Shown here piece by piece: positions 1 to 9,859 of a DNA stretch of 64,000 nucleotides. Position numbers and translations under genes: made by a program. This DNA comes from Lujinxingia vulgaris (GTDB lineage: Bacteria > Myxococcota_A > Bradymonadia > Bradymonadales > Bradymonadaceae). The DNA lies in NCBI RefSeq assembly GCF_007997015.1, contig NZ_VOSM01000004.1, positions 186,001 to 250,000 of the forward strand. The letters are read 5' to 3'. Every line of letters begins with the position of its first letter. The first letter of the stretch is position 1. The notes beneath the pieces are model-generated. The model was not told where the DNA came from. It did no database searches and saw only the letters and a program-made list of their open reading frames with translations.

Positions 1-795
1 CGCTGCATGGTTGAGGCGATGGTGCTCGCGAGCGCCGAGCCCGACCACGGTTTTCGCCTTGTTTTAAGCCTGCGCAGCACCTTCGGGGGGCGTTTTGGCA
101 CACAGGCCGAGCTCGCTGAACACCTGCAGCGCTACCCGCGCTTTATGTCGCAGGTGTTGGGCGCGCTGCTGCGCTCAGACTATCGCGATATGGGCTCCCA
201 GAGCTTTATCTGGTACCGGAAGATGCGCTTTACGGGGCGCTCGTTTAACAAGATCTCCGAGCGCGCCGCGGAGCGCTGCGGCCTGACCCCGGGTCATACC
301 TGGAAGCCCGAGAATGAGCGTCATAAGCGCTGCTGGTTCGGGGAGCTCAGCCCCGGGGAGCGCGAGCAGGAGATCCTGCTGGCCAGCGCCGCCCCCGCCC
401 TCTCGCGGCATCACTGGGGCACGGAGTTCGACATCCTGGGGCTCAACCCGCGACTTTTTGAAGAGGGCGCACAGCTCTTTGATGCCTGGCTCTGGCTCGA
501 TGGTCAGGCGCTTGATTACGGCTTCTTTCAGCCCTTTGGCCCCACCGCCTCCGCGCACACCTTTGCGCATATGGAGGAGCGCTGGCACTGGTCGTATTAC
601 CCGATTGCGCAGGCCATCTGGGAGCATCTTCTGGAGCGCGAGCACCTCTTTGAGCCGGTGCTCCACGACCTCTGGAGTCGGCTGGAGCGCCGCTGGGGCG
701 CGCGCAACTCGCCATACTTCACGCATATGCGAGAGCACTGGCGCGACTACCTCTTTCACATCACAGTCCCCTCCCCACCCGAGGCGTTGCCTTAA
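1..795 (+). CDS. M15-family (VanY-like) metallopeptidase, 5' end cut by window
   Basis: The reading frame is open to the first base, so the gene probably starts upstream; the first ATG in frame is at base 7. Two blocks match the M15 D,D-carboxypeptidase/VanY zinc site: SRHHWGTEFDI near codon 136 supplies the His and Asp ligands, and EERWHWSY near codon 195 supplies the catalytic Glu and last His ligand. The N-terminal LVLSLRSTF fits the region before the substrate-binding Arg of VanY enzymes. Such enzymes trim peptidoglycan stem peptides in the periplasm. No signal peptide is visible, as expected for a truncated 5' end. The family is inferred from motifs; the exact bond cleaved is unknown. 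Confidence 0.72.
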   Translation, partial: RCMVEAMVLASAEPDHGFRLVLSLRSTFGGRFGTQAELAEHLQRYPRFMSQVLGALLRSDYRDMGSQSFIWYRKMRFTGRSFNKISERAAERCGLTPGHTWKPENERHKRCWFGELSPGEREQEILLASAAPALSRHHWGTEFDILGLNPRLFEEGAQLFDAWLWLDGQALDYGFFQPFGPTASAHTFAHMEERWHWSYYPIAQAIWEHLLEREHLFEPVLHDLWSRLERRWGARNSPYFTHMREHWRDYLFHITVPSPPEALP

Positions 796-860
796 GATGC
801 GGGGCGTTTAGATCTGCTGACATCTTTGCTGATGCCGTCCCCGCTGCCCCCGAGGTTGAT

Positions 861-1676
861 GTGTCCCTTCGCACCCCCGCCCTGCTCTCCGCCCTGCTCT
901 TGAGCGCGTGCAGCGCCCCGGGCGCCGAGCTCATCGACAGCCCCCTGGTCGACGAGCTTCGCACAGGCCAGCGCTCCGGCACGCAGAGCTTTGATCACAG
1001 CGCGCTCGACACGCTCTTAAGCACGCATGTCAACGCGGAGGCCGGCCACGTCGACTACCAGGGGCTCAGCGACGACCGCGCTGAGCTCGACGCCTACCTG
1101 AGCGCGCTGGCCGAGATCGACGCCACCGCGTTTGATGAAGATGAGCAGCTGGCGATGCTCATCAACGCTTATAACGCCTGCACGTTGCGCCTGATCGTCG
1201 ACAACCTGCCCGTCGACTCCATCCGCGACATCGACGATCCCTGGGGCAAGCCCCGCTGCGAGGTGGCCGGGTACACGCTGAGCCTCGATGAGATTGAGCA
1301 CGGGCTGATTCGACCGCTCTATCAAGATCCGCGCATTCATTTCGCGGTGAACTGCGCCGCACGCAGCTGCCCGCATCTGGCCGAGAGCGCCTACACCGGC
1401 GCGCAGATCAACGCCCAGCTCGACGCCCGCACCCGCGCCAGCCTGAGCGACCCGAAGTTCGCGCGCATCGAAGGCGACACGCTCTACCTCACAAAGATCA
1501 TGGACTGGTACGGCGGCGACTTCATCGACCCGGCCTTTGAGGGAAGCACCACCGAGCTCGTCGATTACGTGGAGCTTTACACGACGGAGGCCATCCGCGC
1601 GCGTCTTCAGGATGACGACGCCTCACCGGTCAACATCGTGTTTATGGACTACGACTGGTCGCTCAACTCACCGTGA
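861..1676 (+). CDS. DUF547 domain lipoprotein
   Basis: A 271-residue protein starting at GTG, with GAGG five bases upstream. Residues 1-17 form a lipoprotein signal peptide with lipobox LLSAC, so Cys17 should be acylated. The body matches DUF547: DYQGLSDDRAELDAYL, then LAMLINAYNACTLRLI, then HFAVNCAARSCPHL with two conserved Cys, then LTKIMDWYGGDF. The biochemical role of DUF547 is not established; the Cys- and His-bearing motif resembles cysteine-peptidase-like folds, but that is inference. It lies 65 bases after the M15 peptidase and converges on the next gene across a terminator. Confidence 0.8.
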   Translation: MSLRTPALLSALLLSACSAPGAELIDSPLVDELRTGQRSGTQSFDHSALDTLLSTHVNAEAGHVDYQGLSDDRAELDAYLSALAEIDATAFDEDEQLAMLINAYNACTLRLIVDNLPVDSIRDIDDPWGKPRCEVAGYTLSLDEIEHGLIRPLYQDPRIHFAVNCAARSCPHLAESAYTGAQINAQLDARTRASLSDPKFARIEGDTLYLTKIMDWYGGDFIDPAFEGSTTELVDYVELYTTEAIRARLQDDDASPVNIVFMDYDWSLNSP

Positions 1677-1702
1677 GACGCGCACCGAAGTCACCACAAA
1701 AA

Positions 1703-1736
1703 AACCACCGCCCCATAAAAGGGCGGCGGTTCTTTG
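1703..1736. terminator. Terminator between convergent genes
   Basis: An A-rich tract leads into a hairpin whose stem pairs CCGCCC with GGGCGG, followed by TTCTTT. It can serve the DUF547 gene on the plus strand and, because A residues precede it, possibly the opposite gene as well. Confidence 0.6.
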
Positions 1737-1775
1737 TGTGCTTAGATGGCCCTCAACCCGAGGGCCGTCAGGCGA

Positions 1776-2912
1776 TCAGTAGCTGCCGTTGAAGCCCAGC
1801 GCGATCGAGCTCTGGTTGGTGGCCGCCCCGTTGAAGTTCCAGAAGGGGAAGACGAACGAGCGTTGATCGGGGGTGCGCGGACCACCGAAGGTGCGCGCGC
1901 TCAGGCTGGCGCCGAGCCAGTCGGTGATCGGGTAGCTCAGCGAGACCGAGCCCGCCGCGCCCTGCCCGGCGCAGCGCAGGCCGCGACACTCGTACTGCGA
2001 GCTGAACTCATCGGACTCGTTGACGCGATACGACCACGCGGTGCTCAGCGAGTAGCCGATGCTCAGGCTGAGCTTGTGCGGAAAGCGCATGCTCGCGCTC
2101 AGGCCGGTGCTCAGCGAGTAGGGGGTGTTGATGCCGCCCACGGCAAAACGACCCGGCTCGACCGCCTCACTGCCGTCGTAGCGGTAGATGGCGTTGGCTT
2201 CACCGATGTCGTCGATGTCCATCACTGGCGAGGTGTAGCGGTGGAAGGTGCGCGAGCCGCCCAGCGAGGCGCCCAGGGTCAGGCGCTTGAAGAAGGTCTT
2301 GGAGAGGCTCAGCCCCACCGAGGTCGAGAGCAGCATCGTGGAGACCTGCGAGGTGCGGCCGGTCGGCAGCGCCACCGAAAGCGAGGGACGAAGCGAGATG
2401 CCCGTCGACTCAAAGCTCCAGCCCTTCCAGCCCGCGCTCAGGCCCAGGTCACCCAGACGCGTCTCGTACGAGCCGTTGATGCCGTTGTTGGCTGTCAAAC
2501 CCTGGCTGAAGCCCAGGCTACCCGAGAAGCTGAAGTCCTGAACTTTATAGCTACCGCTGACGCCGAAACGCATGCTGACGCGATCGTAGGCGCGGCTGCC
2601 GTCGTCGACCTGGTCGGCCCATGGCGAGTCGTTGGCCACGCTCACAAAGGTGCCCTGCCCCACCGAGAAGCCCAGCGAGGCTCCCAACGACCAGGGTTTA
2701 TCGTCTTTTTCTTCGCCGAGAAGATCGTCGAGCTCATCGTCGATGTTCTCATCGACCTCTTCTGCGAGCTCTTCGGCCTCATTGATCTCGGTCGGGTCGG
2801 TCGTATCGACAGTTCCGGCGGTGGTCGCAGCGGACTGCGCGAACGCCGGGGCGCTGAAGAGGATCAGCGCGGCCGCGGTGGTGCTGGCGAGCGCTCTGGA
2901 GTTCGGGGCCAT
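1776..2912 (-). CDS. Predicted outer-membrane beta-barrel protein
   Basis: A 378-residue protein with a clear Sec signal peptide (about residues 1-25, cleavage after AFA). An acidic stretch rich in Glu and Asp follows (about residues 40-68), then roughly 300 residues of alternating Ser/Gly/aromatic strands such as FSFSGSLGFSQG and KLSLSIGYSLSTAWSYRV, ending in LGFNGSY with a terminal aromatic typical of barrels. I do not recognise a named family. Two Cys about five residues apart in the Tyr-Glu-Cys-Arg segment near residue 310 may form a loop disulfide. GAGAG lies seven bases before the ATG. A porin or transport role is only inferred from shape. Confidence 0.6.
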   Translation of the reverse strand: MAPNSRALASTTAAALILFSAPAFAQSAATTAGTVDTTDPTEINEAEELAEEVDENIDDELDDLLGEEKDDKPWSLGASLGFSVGQGTFVSVANDSPWADQVDDGSRAYDRVSMRFGVSGSYKVQDFSFSGSLGFSQGLTANNGINGSYETRLGDLGLSAGWKGWSFESTGISLRPSLSVALPTGRTSQVSTMLLSTSVGLSLSKTFFKRLTLGASLGGSRTFHRYTSPVMDIDDIGEANAIYRYDGSEAVEPGRFAVGGINTPYSLSTGLSASMRFPHKLSLSIGYSLSTAWSYRVNESDEFSSQYECRGLRCAGQGAAGSVSLSYPITDWLGASLSARTFGGPRTPDQRSFVFPFWNFNGAATNQSSIALGFNGSY

Positions 2913-3317
2913 CGTCTATCTCTCAGGTGGGTCGTTATGATTGTATCGGCGCGGGGGCCTTAAGGCTGTGTCATACACCGAAGCGACAACATTTGCACGC
3001 CCCCCACAACGCTGCAAGGAGCATTCCAGCGCGCAGAAAGCACACACCCATCAATTTTTTTGACGCCCGGCGGGCCTGCCGTAGCCTGACGGTGTTCCAC
3101 GGCGAGTCACGGCAAGGGATGTTGTCCCGGGTCAGACAGCCGGGTTGCTCAAGGATGAGCGACTTTGAAAGAAGTTCCCGATCGATGGCGGCAAGGATGC
3201 CGGCCCGGGAGCTCATCACCGTGCGAACGCCATCACGAGGAACCGCCGCCATCAGCAGCGCAGCCGCCCCCATGGATGAGGGCCAGACGCCGGGCGGCAC
3301 CATCCAAGGAGCGGATC
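2913..3317. other. 405-base intergenic region with a candidate promoter
   Basis: This lies between divergent genes. The open frames here have no recognisable similarity or ribosome site and look like GC-rich chance frames. On the plus strand TTGACG at 3060-3065, a 16-base spacer and TAGCCT at 3082-3087 form a plausible sigma-70 promoter for the gene at 3318, leaving a leader of more than 200 bases. Nothing else is evident. Confidence 0.4.
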
Positions 3318-3740
3318 ATGAGCGCATTGCCTGTCAACCTGGAACGCCGTCGCAAGCGCAGCACGCAGACCATCACCGCGCTGACGCTGCAGCTGGAGCA
3401 CATCTTTGAGCGCGAGCAGCTGCGCAACTTCACCCTGGGCGACAGCCGCGGGCTGGTGATTGCCCAGGCCGGCGACACCGCCGAGTCGGATATCCTGGCG
3501 GCCTACGCCCCGCTGCTCTGCCGCAGCACCGAGAAGGGCCACCGCGAGCGCATCCTCGCGCGCATGCCGCATTTCGTGCCGGGCATTGAGGCCGACGCGA
3601 TCCATGTGAAGAGCTTTGAGGTTGATGGCGAGCCGCTCTTTCTGACCATCGTCGGCCAGCCCGGGGTCTACCGCCACGTCGGCATGTACCGCGCGGTCAC
3701 CGGGGTTCGTCGCATCCTGGGGCAGATTCCCGGCGAATAA
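3318..3740 (+). CDS. Hypothetical 140-residue protein
   Basis: The start is set by AAGGAGCGG ending a few bases before ATG at 3318; longer in-frame extensions lack a ribosome site. The N-terminus is basic (NLERRRKRST) and followed by an amphipathic helix. The middle FTLGDSRGLVIAQAGD resembles the strand-turn-strand of roadblock/LC7-type domains (GTPase-associated scaffolds), but the match is weak. No signal peptide or membrane segment, so it is probably cytoplasmic. It converges on the large kinase gene, about 50 bases away. Function unknown. Confidence 0.65.
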   Translation: MSALPVNLERRRKRSTQTITALTLQLEHIFEREQLRNFTLGDSRGLVIAQAGDTAESDILAAYAPLLCRSTEKGHRERILARMPHFVPGIEADAIHVKSFEVDGEPLFLTIVGQPGVYRHVGMYRAVTGVRRILGQIPGE

Positions 3741-3789
3741 AGCTCAACCTTTTCAAGCCATTAGCGCCACACCAGAACGCGTCTCGGCC

Positions 3790-6700
3790 TCACTCGGTCG
3801 GGACGCGTTCGTCGATCTGGGCGTTGACGCGGGCCAGATCTCCCTCAAGCTCCAGCTCGCGGTAGATGTCGCGGGCGCGCAACCAGAGCGCGCGCGCCTC
3901 ATCGGGATGGCCGGCGTCGGCGCGCAGTCGGGCCAGGCGCTCCAGGGGCTGGGCGTAGTCGAGATCGGGGATGGGAAAACGCGCCGAGAGCTCCAGCACC
4001 CGGTGCAGGGTCTCGGCGTCGTCATCTTCGCCGCGCAACGCGCGGACCAGCGCCAGGTTGTACTCCACGCCGGCCTGCAGATAGGGGTACTCCTCGTCGG
4101 CCACGCGTTCGCGGGCGGCGCATAAGAAGTCTTCGGCCGCCGGGTAGTCATTGAGCGCGATCGAGGTCAACCCCAGGTTGGTGTAGACCAGCGCCACGTC
4201 GAGCTCCGCGCCGATACTCTGGTAGGTGGCCAGCGCACGCTCATAGAAGCGACGGGCCGCGTCGTAGCTGTCGCGGAAACGGGCCACGTCGCCCAGGCCG
4301 TTGTAGCACTGGCCGGCGCCGCGACGATCGCCCAGGGCCTCGTAGCGGCGAAGGGCGCGCTGGTAGAGCTCTTCGGCCTGGTCGAAGTGTTTCTGGAAGC
4401 GGGCGAGCTGCGCCAGGCTGAGCAGGTTGCGGGCCACCTCGGAGGGCTGATCGCTGGCCTGACTCAGGGCCATCGATCGGCCGTAATAATCGCGGGCGGC
4501 GTCGCCTTCGCCTTGAATTCTGGCGACTTCTCCGAGGATCCACAGCGACTGAGCCACGCCGGCGTCGTCGCCGCGGCCCTCGGCGCTGTGCAGCGCGTCG
4601 GTGGCCAGGTCGACGGCCAGCGCGTAGTCGGCGCGATGCCAGGCGACCCGGGCCAGCCCGCGGGTGGCGTTATCACGCATGCCGGCGAGCTCAGGGAGGG
4701 TGGCGACCTCGTCCCGCACGCGGTTGAAGGCCCAACGGGCGGCCTCAAAGTCGCCGCGCTGCCAGGCCACATGGCCCAGCCCCAGCCAGCAGCCGGCCAG
4801 CGCGCTGAGCGCCTCGGGCGGCGGTGCGCTGCAGGAGCCCACCAGGCGCACCACGCGCCGGTAGCAGGCTTCGGCCTCGGGAAACTCACCAAAACCTTCA
4901 AAAAGATCGCCCAGGCGCATCAAGGTGTCGACGTAGTCGGTGCCGCTCCAGCCCAGATCTTGTGCGCGGGCATCCAGGCGGGCGAAGTTCGGGGGATCGC
5001 CGCGCTCGGAGCCGACTTCCAGGAGCTCGTCCATGATGGTGAGCGCGGCCTCAAAAGCCACGGCGGCCTGCCGGAGCATGGCCGCGCGCGAGGCGGTGCG
5101 GCCGGCGCGAATGTACCAGGTCAGCGCCCGCTCCAGATCGCGGGCGGCGTGCCAGTGCGCGGCGATCTCGGCGGCGTGCGCGCCGGCGCGCTCCCCGTAA
5201 ACGGCCTCGCGAGCCTCGGCAGCGAGCCGATGCAGCCGGCGCGCCCGAAACGCCCCGCCGATCTGCTTAAGAAAATAATCTCGCAACAACCCGTGGCTAA
5301 ACGCGTACCAGTCCTCTCGCCGCCCGTGACTCTCAATGAGGATGCCCTCGCTGAGCAGGTGATCGAGATCTTCGTCGAAGAAGCGCAGGCGCTCGGCGTC
5401 GCCCTCCCGCTCGACCATCTCGCGCAGCACCTCGTAGGTGAACCTGGGGCCGGCGATGGCCGCGCGCTGCAGGAGCTCACCAAGCTTGTCGTGGCGGCTG
5501 TAGCGGGCCTCAATCTGCTGGAGGCGAACCTCAAAAAGATCGCCCAGGCTGGGCGGCACCGCCTCGCGCACCGCCTCGACATCGGCCGTGGCCCAGCGCT
5601 CGCCATCGGGGCGAATCAGCCCCTCGTCGCGCAGGTAGCGCAACAATAAGACGAGGTGCAGCGGGTTACCCCCGGAGCGCTCGTAGATAAGACGCGTGAG
5701 CGCCTCATCGACGGGCAGCACCAGGCGAATCAGCTCGTAGCCGCTGTCCTCATTGAGGCGTCCCAGCTGAATGCGCTCGACCGTCTCGCCAACATAGCGG
5801 CTCAGCGCAGTGAGGCGACGCTCCAGGGCCGGGTTCTCGCCAAGATCCTCGGAGCGAATGGTGGCCATCACCATCAGCGGGATGGAACGGTGGCGAAGCT
5901 CCACGGCCAGAAAGTCGAGGAAGTCGCCCAGCTCGCGGCCCGCCCAATGCACGTCATCGAGGATGATCAGGCGCGGTCGACGGCTGGCCACCCGCTCGAG
6001 CACCCGCAGGATGGTGGCAAAAAGGGTGGTGGGCGCCACCGGGGCCTCGCGCACCGCACTCTGACTTCCGGCCGGACGCATGAAGTCGGCCAGGATGCGG
6101 GCGTCGATGCCATCGTCGTGGCCCCACTGGGTGAGCCAGGTGTCGACGCGGGTCTGCACCTCGGCGCGCGACTGCCCGCGGGTGCCAAACACGCTGTCGA
6201 GCACCTCCTGCAGACCGCGAAGCCCCTCGGTGCCCCCGCGGGTAAACGCGCCGATATGGCCATGAAGTTGGCCCTGCTCCTCAACCTGCTCCTTAAGCCA
6301 CATCGTCAGGCGCGTCTTACCCACGCCGGCCTCGCCCTCCAGAAGCACGATACGGCCGCGCTGCTCGCTGCGCACCGACCGGGCGATCTCCTGAAGATGC
6401 TGGCGTTCGCGGGGGCGCCCCACAAAGGGGATCTGCTGGAGGCCGGCGACCCCGGCGTTGAGCGCCTGAAGATCGGCCTGCCGCCTTGCGGCCAACGAGT
6501 CGCGGCCGACCACCGCCTCATCATGTTCGGGAGATTGCGCCACCGGGTTGAGGCGACGACGCCCCACAATGCTCTCCTCGACGGTGGGCTGACGATCGGG
6601 CCCGGCGCCGGATTGCACGCGCGGCAGAGGTGCGGGCACGTTATAGATGCGAGCATCACCGGCGAGCTCCGCCTGAAGGGCTTTGAGCTGCACGCGCATC

Positions 6701-7536
6701 TCGCCGGCCGAGGGCCAGCGCCGCGCCGGCGATTTTGCCAGCGCGCGCGAGACGAAGGCCTCCAGCGCCACCGGCAGGTGCAAGCCCTGGCGGGCGATCA
6801 TCGGCGGCACCGGCTCATGCACGTGCATCGCCATCACGGCCAGGCCCTTCTCCTCACCGAAGGGCGGGCGTCCGCAGATCAGCTCATAGAGGATCAGACC
6901 CACGTTGTAGAGGTCGGTGCGCGGGGTGAGCGAGCGCTCCCCACCGGCCTGCTCCGGGCTCATATAACGCGGCGTGCCCACAACTTCGCCGTGGGCCGTC
7001 TCGCGGGGGTCGGCGTCGGTGAGCACCGTAGCGATGCCGAAGTCCACCACCTTCAAGGTCCCCAGGCTATCGGGGATCGACGCGTTGACCACCATCAGGT
7101 TGGAGGGCTTTAAGTCGCGGTGAATCACCCCGCGGGCGTGCGCGTGGGCAAGGCCCGCCAGAAGTTGGTCGGCCAGCTCCAAAATCAGCGCCAGTGAGAG
7201 TCCCTGGCGGATCAGATCGGTGACGACCAGCCCCTCCAGAAGCTCCATGGCGATGAACATCTTGCCGTCGGGATCGACCCCGTGGTCGTGCACCGCGGCC
7301 ACATTGGGGTGCATCAGCCGGCTGGCCGCGCGGGCCTCACGCGAGAAGCGTCGGCGAAGGTGCGGCAGAGTCGCAACTTCCGGCTTGAGCAACTTCAGGG
7401 CGACCGGGCGGCGCCCCACCAGGTCTTGCGCGCGCCAGATCGTGCCCACACCGCCCTCACTGAGCAGGGCGTCGAGGCGGTAGCGCCCATCGACGATCGG
7501 CGGAGCGGTCGAATGTTGCGGATCGTCGGGATACAT
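3790..7536 (-). CDS. Ser/Thr protein kinase fused to AAA ATPase and TPR repeats
   Basis: A protein of about 1248 residues if translation begins at the ATG at 7536, which has AGGA eleven bases upstream; an in-frame ATG at 7611 would add 25 residues. Residues about 15-285 are a Hanks-type kinase: glycine loop SEGGVGTIW, Lys in VALKLLKPE, HRDLKPSN near 139, intact DFG, and GTPRYMSPEQ. Residues about 385-740 are a STAND/AAA-like ATPase with Walker A GEAGVGKTRL near 404 and Walker B LIILDDVHWA near 527. From about 870 to the end there are TPR-like helical pairs. This architecture is common in myxobacteria and is thought to act in signalling through protein partners. No membrane segment is seen. 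Confidence 0.9.
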   Translation of the reverse strand: MYPDDPQHSTAPPIVDGRYRLDALLSEGGVGTIWRAQDLVGRRPVALKLLKPEVATLPHLRRRFSREARAASRLMHPNVAAVHDHGVDPDGKMFIAMELLEGLVVTDLIRQGLSLALILELADQLLAGLAHAHARGVIHRDLKPSNLMVVNASIPDSLGTLKVVDFGIATVLTDADPRETAHGEVVGTPRYMSPEQAGGERSLTPRTDLYNVGLILYELICGRPPFGEEKGLAVMAMHVHEPVPPMIARQGLHLPVALEAFVSRALAKSPARRWPSAGEMRVQLKALQAELAGDARIYNVPAPLPRVQSGAGPDRQPTVEESIVGRRRLNPVAQSPEHDEAVVGRDSLAARRQADLQALNAGVAGLQQIPFVGRPRERQHLQEIARSVRSEQRGRIVLLEGEAGVGKTRLTMWLKEQVEEQGQLHGHIGAFTRGGTEGLRGLQEVLDSVFGTRGQSRAEVQTRVDTWLTQWGHDDGIDARILADFMRPAGSQSAVREAPVAPTTLFATILRVLERVASRRPRLIILDDVHWAGRELGDFLDFLAVELRHRSIPLMVMATIRSEDLGENPALERRLTALSRYVGETVERIQLGRLNEDSGYELIRLVLPVDEALTRLIYERSGGNPLHLVLLLRYLRDEGLIRPDGERWATADVEAVREAVPPSLGDLFEVRLQQIEARYSRHDKLGELLQRAAIAGPRFTYEVLREMVEREGDAERLRFFDEDLDHLLSEGILIESHGRREDWYAFSHGLLRDYFLKQIGGAFRARRLHRLAAEAREAVYGERAGAHAAEIAAHWHAARDLERALTWYIRAGRTASRAAMLRQAAVAFEAALTIMDELLEVGSERGDPPNFARLDARAQDLGWSGTDYVDTLMRLGDLFEGFGEFPEAEACYRRVVRLVGSCSAPPPEALSALAGCWLGLGHVAWQRGDFEAARWAFNRVRDEVATLPELAGMRDNATRGLARVAWHRADYALAVDLATDALHSAEGRGDDAGVAQSLWILGEVARIQGEGDAARDYYGRSMALSQASDQPSEVARNLLSLAQLARFQKHFDQAEELYQRALRRYEALGDRRGAGQCYNGLGDVARFRDSYDAARRFYERALATYQSIGAELDVALVYTNLGLTSIALNDYPAAEDFLCAARERVADEEYPYLQAGVEYNLALVRALRGEDDDAETLHRVLELSARFPIPDLDYAQPLERLARLRADAGHPDEARALWLRARDIYRELELEGDLARVNAQIDERVPTE

Positions 7537-7695
7537 GGCGGCAATTTTCCTGAAAAGCACCGGGGGGGGTTCTGGCGAGCGCCGTCTATCGCGAAGCGCG
7601 CCCCGGGTCAAACCCGATGATGCGCCCCCTGGTCTTCGCGCAAAGATGTGACCTCAACGTCACAGGGAGCAGCCCCTGAGCGTGGCGAGTGCGCC

Positions 7696-9750
7696 TCACT
7701 CCAACACGTTGAGTTTGGTCAGGTTTAAGCCGCCGGTATAGGCGTAGGAGACGTAGTTATCGTAGCCGTAGACCACAAGCCCCATCGGCACGAGCGACTC
7801 AAGCGTGTAGGGCCCCGGCTCCAGCGGGATGTGGGCGCGCATGCGCGAGCCGTCGTCGATGAGCTCGGCGTCAAAGTTCATCGGGTCGAGCTCTTCGCCG
7901 TTGAGCGTGATCGTAAAGCCCGGCGCCATCGTGACCATCGCGTAGCTCTGGTGGTAGGTCGGCGGCGCCAGAAACGAGTAGTCGGTGCGGTACTGCTCCT
8001 CGGGCGGCAGCAAGAAGAAGCTCGGGTCGCCGGCGCGATCGTTCCAGTTGACCTGATCGTAGACGGTGTTCTGGCCGCTCAGGAAGGCGCCGATGGCAAT
8101 GGGCGCGCTGGCCAGCACCCGGAACATGTGGCGGGTGCCAAACTCACAGCTCTCGCCAGCGTTGAGCACAAACGTGCCCTGGCTCGGATCGTCGGAGAAA
8201 GACGCGCAGCTCGGCACGGCCTCGCCACCGGGGGGCAGCGCGGCGGGCGGGTTGATGGCGATGCCGGTCTGAATGACCGTGTTGTTCTCGCTGGCCACAA
8301 ACTTCCAGTAGGTGCCCTCGCGCGAGCCGGAGGGCGGCTCGGGGTTACGAAGTTTGAGCGGGGAGGCGATGAAGATCGTGCCCCAGGTCTCCAGCGGAAA
8401 GAGCTGCGACTCGAGATGATCACACGCGGAGCGGTCGAAAGGCACGTTGGTGCAGCTGTGTCCGCTGAACACCGAGACGGGTTTGGAGGCGGTGATGCGC
8501 GCCCCGCTGATATCTTCGACCGGCTGAATGCCGCGGCTCCCCAGGTTGAAGACCTCAAAAGGTTGCAGTCTGAAGGTGATGCGACCGGAGGCATCGGGCC
8601 CGTTGATACGCGCGAGATCGAAGGGGGCGAAGATCAGATCGTCGAAGGTCTTATCGGTGTCGCTCGGCGCGCGAAGTTGCACGGTTACGTCAGTATCTTC
8701 ATCCAGCGCGACCACGCTCAAGGTTGCCGGCCGGGGCACAGGAAGGCGTGAGGTGGAGTTTCCAGCCCACACCGTTTGCCCGAGGTACATGTAGTTTTCG
8801 GTGAGCGCGCCGCGGGGAAGCAGCAGGCTGGCGTCGTTGGTGTAGTTATAATTGCAGCAGAAGGGATTGAACTGGTAGGCGACCACCGGCTCGCTGGAGA
8901 CGACGCGGTAGGCAAAGGGCGTAATCGAGGTGGTGCGCCGCGGGAGGGTGCGGTTGGGCAGGAGCACCGTCATGGTGCTGTTGGGCGGAAGCTCCACCTG
9001 ATCGATCGCCCCGCTCAGAGGCTGGCCGACGCGCTGGCCGTCAGCGCCGACCACCTCGGAATAAACGGTGACAATCTCCTCTCCGGGAAACATCCGTGAG
9101 GGCATCACCTCCCGTGAGCTCACAAACTCGGCGTGCGTGTCTGGCGAGGCCCACACCGAGATGCGCGCGGTGATGTTGGGGTCGGTGTTGGCGAGCACGA
9201 CGGCAAAGGGAGCGCGCACTTCCTCCGGCTCGGTGATGGTGCCTGTCTCAGACTGATAGAGCTCGGAGTTCTCCAGCTCCACCGCCCAGTACTCGCAGCC
9301 GATGTAGCTGTTGGACTGCTCCGCCAGACCGCAACGATCCAGGCACACGCCCTGCTGGCACCGGGTGCCCTCGGCGCAGCTCTCGGCATCTTCAAAGACG
9401 TAGTCCTCACCATCCGGGCGGCAGACCTGAGGTTGCGACTCCGAGGTGCAGCGGCGCGTGTTGGGCCGACAGGTCACCTCCACACACGCGCCCTCCCGAC
9501 ACACCGAGGTTCCCGCACATTCGATAAGAAGCGTGCCGTCGCCCGCCTCATTGCAGACCTCACGCGAGGCGCTGTCGGGACCGGGGCAGCCCAGCACCTC
9601 ACCGGGATTGCACTCCAGGGGCGCATCCGATTGCGCATCGCCCACATCCACAGGCTCTTCGACCTGGTTGACCGGATCTTCGCAGGCCGCAAGGAGAAGG
9701 CCGCAGAGCAGCAATGACGCAAGGGAGGCAAAACGAGCTGATAACATCAT
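7696..9750 (-). CDS. IgGFc-binding-like lipoprotein
   Basis: A 684-residue protein with a lipoprotein signal (MMLSARF..., lipobox LLAAC near residue 23). Residues about 45-150 are Cys-rich (pairs such as CNPGEVLGCPG and CRPNTRRC), resembling secreted multi-Cys modules. From about residue 170 the sequence matches the bacterial IgGFc-binding N-terminal-like domain: PNSTMTVLLPNR, FAYRVVSSEPVVAYQFNP, then ISGARITASKPVSVFSGHSC and HLESQLFPLETWG. Members of this family are large surface proteins of Myxococcota; binding of IgG itself is not implied. No operon partner is evident: about 110 bases separate it from the gene upstream. Confidence 0.72.
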   Translation of the reverse strand: MMLSARFASLASLLLCGLLLAACEDPVNQVEEPVDVGDAQSDAPLECNPGEVLGCPGPDSASREVCNEAGDGTLLIECAGTSVCREGACVEVTCRPNTRRCTSESQPQVCRPDGEDYVFEDAESCAEGTRCQQGVCLDRCGLAEQSNSYIGCEYWAVELENSELYQSETGTITEPEEVRAPFAVVLANTDPNITARISVWASPDTHAEFVSSREVMPSRMFPGEEIVTVYSEVVGADGQRVGQPLSGAIDQVELPPNSTMTVLLPNRTLPRRTTSITPFAYRVVSSEPVVAYQFNPFCCNYNYTNDASLLLPRGALTENYMYLGQTVWAGNSTSRLPVPRPATLSVVALDEDTDVTVQLRAPSDTDKTFDDLIFAPFDLARINGPDASGRITFRLQPFEVFNLGSRGIQPVEDISGARITASKPVSVFSGHSCTNVPFDRSACDHLESQLFPLETWGTIFIASPLKLRNPEPPSGSREGTYWKFVASENNTVIQTGIAINPPAALPPGGEAVPSCASFSDDPSQGTFVLNAGESCEFGTRHMFRVLASAPIAIGAFLSGQNTVYDQVNWNDRAGDPSFFLLPPEEQYRTDYSFLAPPTYHQSYAMVTMAPGFTITLNGEELDPMNFDAELIDDGSRMRAHIPLEPGPYTLESLVPMGLVVYGYDNYVSYAYTGGLNLTKLNVLE

Positions 9751-9859
9751 GGAGGCGATCCGGGAGGGCGAGTCGTTCGAAGGAGGATCCGCAAAGAGAA
9801 GATACCCTAGCGCATGTTCGCCCGCAGATCATGCGCGCCCTGAGCGCCCTCTCCCCGGC

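Noticed and set aside
2927-3409. Open frame of about 160 codons before the 3318 gene.
   Set aside because: It overlaps the better-supported start with AAGGAG at 3318 and has no recognisable content.
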